A DNA stretch of 64,000 nt from Plectrocnemia conspersa (lineage: Eukaryota; Arthropoda; Insecta; Trichoptera; Polycentropodidae): positions 372,001 to 436,000 of the forward strand of contig VTFK01000266.1 in the NCBI GenBank assembly GCA_009617715.1, written 5' to 3'. Every line of letters starts with the position of its first letter. Within the stretch, counting starts at the first letter, position 1. The translations under genes and the position numbers were made by a program. Shown piece after piece: positions 38,553 to 49,206 of the stretch. The notes under the pieces are model-generated. The model did not search any database. It saw nothing but the letters and a program-made list of their open reading frames with translations, and was not told where the DNA came from.

Positions 38553-38830
38553 GACAGGTTTAGAGCTCATTGCGTAACAAAAGGAGAAATACAATCAACA
38601 CCTGCAAGTAGTGGTGAAAGATCAGACTTAAAGCATAGTCTGTAAGTCAGTGACATCTATTTTATTAATAATAAACATAAAAAATACAGCGTACAATAAA
38701 TAAGTGTTACTTTTGCAGCTGGGTACATAGTCTGCTGCGGGATTCGAACCTACGGCCTTTGGATTATTAGACCAGGTTTACGCTAATCCGACCTTACAGC
38801 GTTTGATGAACTACGAAAAGTATAATTTTT
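38553..38830 (-). repeat. SINE-like repeat with degenerate tRNA-like head
   Basis: The minus strand starts with a tRNA-like segment (38715-38822): an A-box-like TTAGCGTAAACCTGG, then GTAGGTTCGAATCCCG, which fits a Pol III B box. The anticodon and acceptor stems do not pair, so this is not a functional tRNA. It continues into the body shared with 25017-25150 and 112-174. Composition fits a tRNA-derived SINE inserted on the minus strand. Confidence 0.5.
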
Positions 38831-39114
38831 ATGGTTCATTCAGCAATTTTTTTTTTGTTCAAAAAATTTTAGACAAATTTTTTTCTTAAATACAGAAAAT
38901 TCCATTTTTTATCTTACAAAAATTTAGATATTTTTTGCTCAAAAGTGTATTATTATTATTACAACATAATTAAGACAATTTAATGTCATTATTTATTGGC
39001 TTAAGATACTTTTGTATTATATGATAACATTATTTTTGGTTTACTTTTCTAGAATCATTGAAGGAAGGAAGAACATTTTAAAAGGGTGCAGCAGACTTTA
39101 CTTTCACAAAAATA

Positions 39115-42100
39115 ATGGAAGAAAAATATGGTAATGCACTAATTTTTGCGTAACAGATTAATTTAGTATATATTATTAATGTTTTTATGTGCTAAAAAAT
39201 TATTATTAAAATATAGATATACATTTGATAAGATTATACGTTTTGATAATTAATTCATGGACTGTTAACAGTTAATCTTTTAATAAAGTACGCATTATTA
39301 ATCTTTAATTTAAGAACACAAATAATTAAAATATATTAGGAATGTTTATTAACGATAGATTTACGAATTTTTTAGTTGTAAAGACTATTTTACCAATTTC
39401 TGTTGTTTTGGAATATTTTCAGAATATTTTATGGAAACTGGAGTTAGATGATAATATTATTTAAAAGCCGTTTAATTTTTTTTTTATTATTATGAATAAA
39501 ATATGTTATTTCTAGAAAAATATAATTAGTCAATTTATTTATACAATGTACTATAATATAAAATATGTAAAATTATGCATTGTTTTATCATTATTTCTAC
39601 ATATAATCTAGATGTACAGTTTTAGCTTTTTGGATGCTACGGTGCTTTTAATTTTTTTTTTGGATGCTACGGTACTTTTAATTTTTTTTTTAATATATCC
39701 ATCGGTTCTTCCTATACATATGTAATTATATTTAAATTCGTTAAAAAACTGTTTCATGCCATTATCATACTAACGGGGTAACAAGTTTACAAATTAATTC
39801 ACTTTTTCGAGCATCATGACGTCAACAGAGATCTTTGTTAGCATTTATTTTAATGACGAACAACGATATGTTGTTGTTTAGCAGTCAAAGAAGGTAAACT
39901 TTTTTTTATGTAGCTATATTTTATTTTAGATTTGGGTATAATAATATTCATAATATAATAGTGTATAAAAATAAACTTTAGACATGATCCACAGATATTT
40001 GTCCTCTGGATTTAAGTCGTTAAGTTTATTTTCTTAAATTTGATGGTTATTTTAATTTTGTTTTATAATTTATTAAGTCGTTTTTTTTCACTATTTTTGC
40101 ATAAATTTGCTACAGACGTATTGATTGTTTTTTTTTTTTTTTTTTAGGGGATCTATTTTATAAATAAAATATTTATTAGCATACTTGCCTTATATTATTA
40201 TTCTAAACACAAAGAGACACTATTGGTTATTTAAACCATATTAAAATATGCTTTTAGGTTGGAAACTTGGAAAAAGACACATACAAGTGTTATTGTATGC
40301 AATTGCTATGTATTCTGTGATGTGCATTGGAGTGTGCAACAACATAGCCATATTGTCTATGACAGATAAAAACGATACAAATAACAATACGGTAGTAATG
40401 AGTTCAATTAGGTAATTTATATAAAAAATCATAATATTTTTTCATTACAACATATACAGATATTCGATTGGGACAAGCAGACTATTGGATACATAGCTTC
40501 GTCTCAATATTGGGGTGATATGATAGCGCAAATATTTGCAGGTCCTTTATTGCATAAAATCGGCGGAAAACCATTTGTGACCGTCAGTTTGGGAGGCACA
40601 GCTCTGAATCAATTATTAATACCATATTTAGCTAAACTGGTAAGATTTTAAAACCATATGAAAATGAATTATATTTATTTTAATTTAAGATAATTTTAGG
40701 CAGATTGGAAGGGGATGTGTTTTGGTGGACTATTAAATGGAATTTTGATTGGTGTTTATTATCCAGCTTTATTCACATTGTTGGGTAAATGGGCGCCAGT
40801 TGACGAAAGGACAAGAATGGGAATGTTTTCATACATAGGTGATATATAAAAATGTATTACTTTGTGATAATATATTAACTAAAATTGTGTTATAGGTTTG
40901 AATTTGTCATACATTGTATCATTCCCATTGTCGGCATATATATCATCATCTTCGTATGGATGGAAGGGTATATATTATTTCTATGGTTGTCAAAATTTAC
41001 TTTGCTGTTTATTGTGGATATTTTTGGGAGCTAATAGTCCTGCTGAGCATAAAAGTATTTCGAAAGCAGAAAGAAAACTGATACTTACGTCTTTGGAGCA
41101 GACTGAAGACGAAACAGTACTTATTTTATATTATTATTATAATGCAACTATTTACTTGTTCCAATATTAATATAATTAAATATAGCTACAAAATATACCA
41201 TGGAAAGAGGTACTTATATCAAAGCCATATTGGGCTTTATTAATAGTACAAGCTGGAGCATTATGGAGTTTTTTTGTAATATCATACGAAATGCCGTCAT
41301 ATTTTAAAAATGGCGTTGGAACAGATTTGCAAGAGGTATGATTACTAGTCTTTATAAGACAATCAATGTATTTAATACTCATTTTAATTTAATTTAATTC
41401 ATTGCAATGTAGAGTGGACTCTTCTCTTCATTTGGATACATATTGGCAATTCTAACTGGAATCACTGGAAGTTTGTCGTTTGATTTCTTGTTGATAAAGA
41501 AATTTTTTAATATGACTCAGTTGCGAATGATCTACAATACAATTGGTAAGTAATTATATTTTAAATATTTATTGATTAATATGTATTTAATATAATATAT
41601 TTTTTAAGGAACTTGGGGCCCAGCAATTTGTCTTGTGATTGTCTCATACATTCCAATAGAATACGTAAAAACTATTATTTCATTAACGACTTTAATTGTA
41701 GGATTAGATTCTGTTAGTGGCTGTGGGTATATGGTGAGTAGTTTATTAATATGATATGTTTATTAAAAAAATAATAAAACATGTATATATTAAATAATTT
41801 TAGATGAACTTTGTGGATTTATCTCCACATTATTGTGGAATGCTATATAGTATATCTATAATATTTTCCGATATTGTTTGCTTATTAGCACCAATATTTG
41901 ATGGCTATATATTAGATGATATTGTAAGTATTTTCATTTAAAAAAAATATATATATACATATAATAAAAAATATATTTATGACTTTAGACAGATATTGTG
42001 AAATGGAGAAAAGTATTATTAATGGCTAGTGCAACATATTTCTTTGGCAATTTAATATTTTTAATGTTTGGAACCGCCAAAAAACAGCCATGGGATAATG

Positions 42101-42236
42101 GCACAAAACATCTACAAATTGAAGGTGAAGGACAAAAACAATAAATGTAATAAAAAGTATCTTTTTGTAATAATGTATTTTTCCAGACGATATAGAAATG
42201 AACGGTGCAGCTACAAAAATGATAGCTAATTCATAA
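39115..42236 (+). CDS. SLC17-like MFS transporter, gene E
   Basis: Fifth paralogue, predicted SLC17-type transporter. Exons: 39115-39130, 40258-40391, 40460-40639, 40700-40838, 40896-41116, 41186-41335, 41413-41545, 41609-41733, 41804-41923, 41989-42124, 42187-42236 (TAA). The joined frame gives 467 residues. Landmarks: FDWDKQTIGYIASSQYWGD, GKWAPVDERTRMGMF, PSYFKNGVGTDLQE, FVDLSPHYCGML. It is closest to gene A in several exons, and like A uses a normal GT donor at intron 8. The TM1 and TM4 arginines are glycine. C-terminus ends with an ATKMIANS tail, a variant of the SEKMI word. Intron 1 is 1.1 kb, the shortest among A-E. AATAAA at 42458. Substrate unknown. Confidence 0.85.
39631..39690. repeat. 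30-bp tandem duplication in gene E intron 1
   Basis: TGGATGCTACGGTRCTTTTA followed by ATTTTTTTTT occurs twice in immediate succession with one difference (G/A). A recent slippage-type duplication. Confidence 0.85.
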
Positions 42237-43237
42237 ACATAATATGATTATGTCATATAATGATATTATTAATAATATAATATATTGTTTTACTACATAA
42301 ATGATTTAAAATTTCTTTAGTTTTACACATTAGATGTTGGAAGAAAAAAATCTAAGAAGATTTAATCTGTTACTTTTTTTTATATTTATAATTATTTATT
42401 ACAACTAAAATAATATAATTTCATAATATTTTTGAACATCCTTATACAATCTTGAAGAATAAATTTGACATTTAAATTTATTTTAATTTTGTAAACACAA
42501 AAACTACTTCAAATTAAAATTATTACATTAAAATTAGAATACTATTTTTAATGTTTACTAAGTTCATATTTCTAGTGCAGATAAGTACAATATTTTCTAT
42601 ATTTAATATTCTAGTATAAAAATCTAAAAAAACTATTTATCTACAGAAACGAATGTTTTATAACACATATTCGCAGTCTAATAAATATATTTTTAAAATA
42701 GAAATACTCGTATTTATCTAAAAAAAATATTAATATTTTAGTAATAATAATTAAATTTATTTCCAGTGTTTTACGGAAGTATTGCGGTAATTTTTCTTGC
42801 TAGAAAACTTAGTTTTATGTATTCTGTATGTCTCTATAATTTTTTTTAATTGCTATAAGTTGAAACATATTTATTTTTTTACGCTCTTATTTTGTGTATT
42901 TAAATGTATTTATTTACTGTTTGTGTAGTTTTTACTTTTGTGTATTTATTGTATTTTATATTTAATATATATCTGATTATACTGAGCAATGTCTAAATAT
43001 ATATAATAATAAATTGATTCATTCATTTTAGATTTTTAATCATCATTTAAAAATACAGTATTGGGTTCTTAAACTTACAAATACTGGCAATAATATAATA
43101 ATTACTATAATATATAAAATAGTTATACATAATTGTATGATATAATAATTTACAATTCATCTTTATAATCACTTTGGCTAACATTTGTATTATATTAAAG
43201 TTTATGGCAGAGTGAGACATTCCGCTTTACATACTTA

Positions 43238-43881
43238 CAGCCCGTCCAAGATATGAACGACCATCGTCATAGTACTGGTGAGAGAATTTAATAGGGTGAC
43301 CATGTGAAATTACAAGTGCAATTAATTTTTTTTTTTTTTAATTTTATTTGTTGAGGAAAATGTAAAATAACACTTGCTTACTTATTTTGCTTATTTGTAT
43401 ACATATTTAACTCAAAAACATGACAGCACTCACCAAAATATTATTTAAGACGTATACCGATGGCGGCAACTTTGGCGCAAAATAATAAAGGCGAGCGAAA
43501 ATGGCCCGATTTTATGACCCGTCATAAAATCACTTAAGGGACAAATTTTACAAAAAAAATACGGTTAACCATCGGGTGCAATAAGCGCAGAGACATCTAA
43601 AACATAATTTATGGGTTGTACGGAACAGAATGTATTTAATAATATATGTAAACAAAGAACAATAACATCGCGAACGTGTTTGAGCGCGAAACATTATAGT
43701 TTTTAATGCAATTTCCAACGCATGGTCACCCTACTTTAAAAACATCCCTGATTTAGTATTGGTAACGTTCTCATATCGGTGTAAAAAAATTCGTGGAAAA
43801 CTGTAGATGTGTGCATGAATGCGTACACGCACCCTTATTTACAATACAACGACGATGGTCGTTAACATCTTGGACAGACTA
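43238..43881. mobile_element. Inverted-repeat element with a second element nested inside
   Basis: Outer ends pair: CCGTCCAAGATATGAACGAC on the left, and the complement of GTCGTTAACATCTTGGACAG on the right, about 27 bp with a few mismatches, with TA at both edges. Within it, TAGGGTGACCATG (43292) and CATGGTCACCCTA (ending 43733) bound a second 442-bp element. A segment of the inner element (43453-43545, CGGCAACTTTGGCGCAAAAT onward) recurs in reverse orientation at 63915-64000. No transposase. Confidence 0.6.
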
Positions 43882-43920
43882 TACTTACTTATTACAATTA
43901 AAATATCTCATTGTCTTTCC

Positions 43921-44025
43921 ACTATCTTATCATAGTTTTATGCAAATATAATCTCGGCTAATTTGCACTGAAACACTGAAGAAGAGAGATTGCTAAAAGT
44001 GTGCACCGCATAATAAAAATTCCTT
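43921..44025 (+). promoter_or_regulatory. Gene F proximal 5' flank with GATA doublet
   Basis: CTATCTTATCATAG (43922-43935) lies about 103 bp before the ATG at 44026, the same spacing as in gene B. The leader resembles those of B-E, with GTGTGC exactly 27 nt upstream of the ATG as in gene C. Conservation is direct; regulatory function is inferred. Confidence 0.45.
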
Positions 44026-47000
44026 ATGTCAACTAGAAGTGTGGCATCAAAGATGACCGATAAAAATAATGGTATTTATATTTACTTATTACTCATGTGC
44101 ATATATTTTAATAAAACATATTTTTATAGGATGTACTCTTGGCATAAGACATGTGCAAGCACTTTTAATTTCTCTGTCAATGTATACCTTGCAATGCATT
44201 GGCGTTGGAAATAATATAGCCATATTAGCAATGACCGATCAAAAATCAATTACAAATTATTACGGTAATTAATCAATAGTTTCATATTATTAATTTTTAA
44301 TAAACTATGGTTCATAATTTTATTTATTAATCACAGACTTATAACTGGGATAAGCAAACAATTGGTTATATATTTTCAATGCCATTTTGGGGCAATCTTC
44401 TAGTGCAAATTTTAATAGGACCTGTTATACATAAATATGGAGGAAAACCATTCACAACTATGAGTTTGGCAGGAGCTGGGATAATTCAATTTATAATGCC
44501 GTTTTTTGCATATTTGGTAAATTTTAAATGTATAGTATTTTTATAATTTTATTTGATACTAAATTTTATTATAGGGTGATTGGAAAGGCATGTGTTTTGG
44601 ATTTATTTTGAACTCATTTTTCGTCGGAGCTTTTTTTCCTTCAATGCAAACTTTACTGGGCAAATGGGCGCCTATTAACGAAAGGACTAGAATGGGAATT
44701 AGTATTTATATAGGTTAAAGTTTTAACGTGATGTTTTAATTAAAATTTATATTTTTATGTAATTTATAAATTATATTTTAGGTTTAAATGTGGCGTTTAT
44801 TGTATCACTTCCGTTATCCGCGTATATATCAACGTTTTCTTACGGTTGGAAAGGTATATATTATTTTCACGGTTGTCAAGCTTTAATTTGCTGTTTTTTG
44901 TGGGTTTGCTTTGGATCGAGCAGTCCTTCGGAACATAAAAGTATATCAAAGGCTGAGAGAGAACTGATTCTATCGTCTTTGGAGCAAACGAGTGACGTAA
45001 AGGTAATTTGCTTAGTATTGTTTGGTTATCAGGGTTGATACTATAGTTTTAATAATTAATACTAAAATAAATTTGAATTATAAATGTATAGTGACAAAGT
45101 TTAGATATAATATGTATTGAGATAAAAAAAAAAAACTTATCAAACTGTCACAATTTTAAGAAACATTTGATCTGACGCTTCAGTGGAGCATTTTTATTAA
45201 ACTCTTGATTACGTAATCGACAATTAATTTTAGACATGAATGGAAAGCTAAAATTGCGTATAGGACCGGACTTTTTATTAAAGAACTGTTATATATTTTT
45301 AATTTATCACTTGCACTTTCATCCTTTTCTAATTAGTAGAGATGTATAAAAGTCACCATGAGCCAAAAAAAGGCGATAAATAGTATATAAAAAACTTTAT
45401 AATAATCAGCGTTCCATTGCTGTTTGATAAAATTATTCATTGGATTCTTTGGATCAACAACACGGTTTTCGTTTGCGTCGTTCTACGGTAACTAACTTTG
45501 TATGCTCCTCAAATGCGGTGACAAAGTCCCTCAATAATAAATCTAAGATGACGTAGGTAGACAGATAAACGTGATTTTGTCGCTCTTATCAATTCCAAAC
45601 CCGGAAGCCAATACTTTAAGATCATTATGCTATTATCTCATTTGTTCATTGCGATATTATTGTGGATTTGTATTTACACTACTTCATTTGAAACTATTTA
45701 TTTGTATAGGTATTTATCTTAATTTGGTTTTATCAACTTTAGAATATAATTATCCACTTTCTAATACAGTCTATCTCTAAGTCAAAAGTTGCATTTGAAA
45801 TAATATGGATATATGCAGGGTCGTAGTGAAGAGTATATGGGGGTATACGCCGTATACCTCTTTGCTAAATTTGTATAAATAGCGTATGCCCTTTGGATAG
45901 ATCAAAATATTTATCAGACAAAAAATAAAAAGCATTTTGGTAACTAATATTGTAAATACAAGGCGCGTACGGTGAGATTCTTTCCCTTTCGCTCGCTCGC
46001 GTGCTAAGTTACAAGAGTGATGACAGAGATAAGAGCGTGCGTTCCGCTCACTTCACTCTCGTCACTTAACACGCGAGCGAGCGAAACGGGAAGTATCTCA
46101 CAGTACGCACCTGCTAAATTTTGTAAATTCATGGTTTTAAACTCAAAAATCTATGAAAAAGATTAAAAATTTATGGACGTGTTTTTTTTTCTTTCTATTA
46201 AACACGCCCTAAATTCAGAATTTGGAACTCAAAAATCTATCAAAAAGGATAAAAGATTTTTTTTTATTTTTATTTATAACAAGATTTAAATTCAGGATTT
46301 TGATTTTTTTTTACTTTTATGTAAAACCGACTGAAAAATCTATCAAAAAAGTAAAAGTTTGTGGATTGGTGAATTTTTTTATTTTTCTTAAAGACTGGCC
46401 TAGAACTCAGATTTTAGCGCAAAAAACTCCATTAATAAGACTTAAAATTTGTGGACTTTTGGAAGTTTTTCAAAACAGGCCTATAATTCAGAATTTTGCT
46501 CTTAAAAATCTATCAAAAAGGCTGATTTCTAATCTCTAAAAATACAACTTTATCTTAAAAAAAGGGTAAAAAAATATAGTGAGTTTGGGAATTTTTTCGT
46601 TTTTTTCTAATTTATTTTAAAACAATTTAAATCTTTAAGAATTTGAGCCAAAAAATCACTCGAAAGGCTCAAAATTTTGAGACTTTTTTATGCAATTTTT
46701 TTTGTTGATCTTAAATTCAGAGTTCTAAGCTTAAAAAATTATAAAAATGACAAAATATTTTTTTGTGAAACAGTTTTAAAATAAGGATTCTTAGCTCAAA
46801 AATGTATTAAAAAAACGAAAAATTTGTGGACTTTTTTCTATTTTTCTTTAAAACAGGTCCTAAATTCAGGATTTTGAGCTCCAAAATCTATCAATAAGAC
46901 CGAAAAATTGTGGACTTGCTATTTTTCTTTTCTTTGTTGCATTTTAGTAAATAATATTGTAAACACATTGTAGATGTCTCTTTTAGTTTTCGGTGCAAAT

Positions 47001-49006
47001 AGCCAGCATTCAACAATGATAAATATAGATACATTTAGTTGGGTTACATTGTAGCAAGAGAAAATTTTAATTAATTTTAAATTTTAAATATTTAAATTTT
47101 TTTATATTAAAAAATAATTACATAATATAAAAAAATTGCTGATGCATTCTTCAATGAACAAAAGTTCAGTAGAATAAAAAAGTAATCTATTATGGTTTAT
47201 TTTATTTAAGTTGTTTTTTCTTTGCCATTACTTAGATACCTGGAGAAATGCTTGAAGTTATTTTCAGCATCTAATCTACTTCGTTGCATCGTCTTCATTT
47301 GCAACCAAGTTGAAAAGCCTGGCTCATAGAATTATGAATAACTTTTTTTGTAATTTTTGGGTAGGAATCGCACATATTGGTCAAAAATTTGAGATTTTTT
47401 TCTCATTGAACATATCTTTGGTGTATCTATTATTTGTTAGGAATATAATAGAAATGGCATTAAAGATAAGCTTAAACTGCACTTCTTGTGATAGTACTCT
47501 GAATCCTTGGACCCAAGCAATTTGGAAAAAATTCAGAAATTTATATCTGCTGCACATATCGTTACATAATACTCTAGTTTCAAAATTAAACATTGTTTAA
47601 AGGTAAATAAATGCTATTTTAATTAAGCCTTAAACCGTTTTTAATTTCATGGACACTCTACAATGCTCTAGAAAGTTGCGATTGCATCTTTTGTTCTAAC
47701 CGTTGAGGCCAGTGTGTCAGAGCTCAAACTCTACCCGAGATATCCAGGTCCTTAATTAATTTCTAGTCACAATGTTATGGAAGATATCTACCGTACTTAT
47801 TTATGTGAGATGAAGAACATCTCTTTTAGGTGTGGGACACTATCATTTTTTTAATGTTGCTCAATTTTATTCAATTAAATACTTATATGGCTTATGTACA
47901 GAAATTTTTAATATAATATCCTATATAATTTTGAATGTATTGTACCATTTAATAATTTTAAACATGCTTATAGTTAAAAAACACGCCATGGAAGATCATC
48001 TTCAAGTGTAAGCCATATTGGGCGACGCTGATAATTCATGCTGGATCACTGTGGAGCTTTTTCGTTATAAGTGTAGAAATGCCAGCATTTTTCAAGCATG
48101 CCGTCGGAACAGATTTGCAGAATGTACGATAATAAAAATATGATTATGAATTTATAAAAAATATTTTTTAACATTAATTTAGAGTGGATTATTTACTTCA
48201 TTTGGATACATATTAGCGATAGTTTTCGGATTATTTTCAAGCTGGATCGCTGATTACTTACTGATAAATAAATATTTAAATCTAACTCGAGTACGAAAAC
48301 TGTTTAGTACTTTCGGTATTTATATTTAAATTTATTATTCATATGTTTAGAATATATGTTTAGTGTATTAATTATATAATATTAATAGGAACATGGTGTC
48401 CAGCAGTCTGCATTTTGATCATAACGTATATTCCAATGGATCACGTTAAGACTATTGTATCAATCACTACTTTGTTAGCAGGTTTGGATGCCATGGGTGC
48501 TTGTGGTTATGTGGTTAGTAAAAAAACATATTTTTTGCTTGAAAATTATTTTAAGTTTATTTTTTTATATAATTAGATGAACTTCGTCGATCTATCGCCG
48601 TATTATTGTGGTTCATTAGTCAGTGTGTCTTCTGTTCTCACTAGTTTTATGTGCTTAATTGCACCTATTCTTAATGGATACATATTAGACGATATTGTGA
48701 GTCTTAATTAATTTATAACAATAAATAATTTATTATTTATTATAAATTTATTTAATTTAAGACAGATGTTCTAAAATGGAGAAAGGTATTCATGGTTGCT
48801 TCTGGAACATATTTCTTTGGAAATTTAATGTTTTTAATTTTCGGATCTGGCGAGAGACAGCCCTGGGATAGAGCCCCAGAAGGTATCATTTAACATTGAT
48901 TATTATTAAAATATGTAATTTTAATAATTATATGAATTCTATTTTAGATGAACCAACGAAAGATAAAGCTTCTGAAAAAATGATTGTGGAAGTTGAAACT
49001 GTATGA
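44026..49006 (+). CDS. SLC17-like MFS transporter, gene F (possible frameshift)
   Basis: Sixth paralogue. Exons: 44026-44071, 44130-44263 or 44264, 44337-44516, 44575-44713, 44782-45002, 47974-48123, 48183-48315, 48389-48513, 48577-48696, 48762-48882, 48948-49006 (TGA). With exon 2 taken as 134 nt the frame gives 475 residues. However, the visible GT donor follows one extra base (TACG then GTAATT), which would shift exon 3 into a stop. This is a one-base insertion, a noncanonical donor or a sequencing error. The start at 44026 aligns with the leaders of the other genes; an in-frame ATG at 44053 is possible. Landmarks: YNWDKQTIGYIFSMPFWGN, GKWAPINERTRMGI, CGSLVSVSSVL. TM1 and TM4 arginines are glycine, as in A-E. 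Intron 5 is 3 kb, with LINE, hairpin and minisatellite sequence. Confidence 0.7.
45453..45560 (+). mobile_element. LINE reverse-transcriptase remnant (Jockey-like)
   Basis: Translation reads QQHGFRLRRSTVTNFVCSSN then AVTKSLNNKSKMT before a stop. The 'gln-his-gly-phe-(x)-arg-ser-thr' word is characteristic of LINE RT domains just upstream of the first catalytic aspartate. About 36 codons are recognisable. It lies in gene F intron 5. Confidence 0.65.
45961..46112. repeat. 150-bp foldback element in gene F intron 5
   Basis: GGTGAGATTCTTTCCCTTTC with GCTCGCTCGCGTGCTAAGT on the left pairs with ACTTAACACGCGAGCGAGCG and AAACGGGAAGTATCTCAC on the right. The interior ACAGAGATAAGAGCGTGCGT resembles the stem at 5183. 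MITE-like, no coding. Confidence 0.7.
46130..46945. repeat. Diverged minisatellite in gene F intron 5
   Basis: A degenerate unit of about 80-100 bp recurs roughly nine times. Each has a CTCAAAAATCTATCAAAAAG-like word, then a GTGGACTTTTT-like word, then AAAACAGGCCTAAATTCAGG. Unit starts are near 46140, 46226, 46327, 46419, 46498, 46646, 46729, 46790 and 46877. Copies differ by many substitutions and indels, so the array is old. Confidence 0.65.
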
Positions 49007-49206
49007 TTATATTATATTTAAATACACAATGACAATCAGAAATGTCTAAAGATGAACGGAAGGACTTGGAGTTATTTATGATTGGGATTAATTCTAGATT
49101 TTAATTAGATAAGTTTGTAGTTGATAGAAGGAGGTGATCTAAGTTCATTTAGTGGTTTTCTATCACTCAGAGTGCATCTAAAATTATTAATTAAGTTCCA
49201 TTAAAA

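Larger units (their letters stand above)
31344..39114. other. Long intergenic region between genes D and E
   Basis: 7.8 kb without a supportable host gene. It holds a decayed pogo/Tigger-like MITE copy, a Helitron helicase remnant, an inverted-repeat element at 36548-36972 and a SINE-like repeat with tRNA-like head. A GC-rich patch at 35330-35420 (GGCGCACGAGGCGCCGCCGG) and an open frame at 34117-34365 match nothing I recognise. The gene E leader (AGAATCATTGAAGGAAGGAA) is at its right end, with a GATAA at 39023. Confidence 0.5.
42237..44025. other. Intergenic DNA between genes E and F
   Basis: AT-rich 3' flank of gene E, then nested inverted-repeat elements (43238-43881), then the gene F 5' flank with ACTATCTTATCATAG at 43921. 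No additional gene is seen. Confidence 0.55.

Noticed and set aside
38715..38822. tRNA gene on the minus strand
   Set aside because: A- and B-box words are present but the anticodon and acceptor stems do not pair; better explained as the head of a SINE.
39817..39824. Perfect TGACGTCA (CRE-like) site in gene E intron 1
   Set aside because: A single 8-bp match in over 1 kb of intron, not conserved in the paralogues; expected by chance often enough.
40241..41382. Minus-strand open frames opposite gene E exons
   Set aside because: They are antisense shadows of conserved exons 2 and 6 of gene E.
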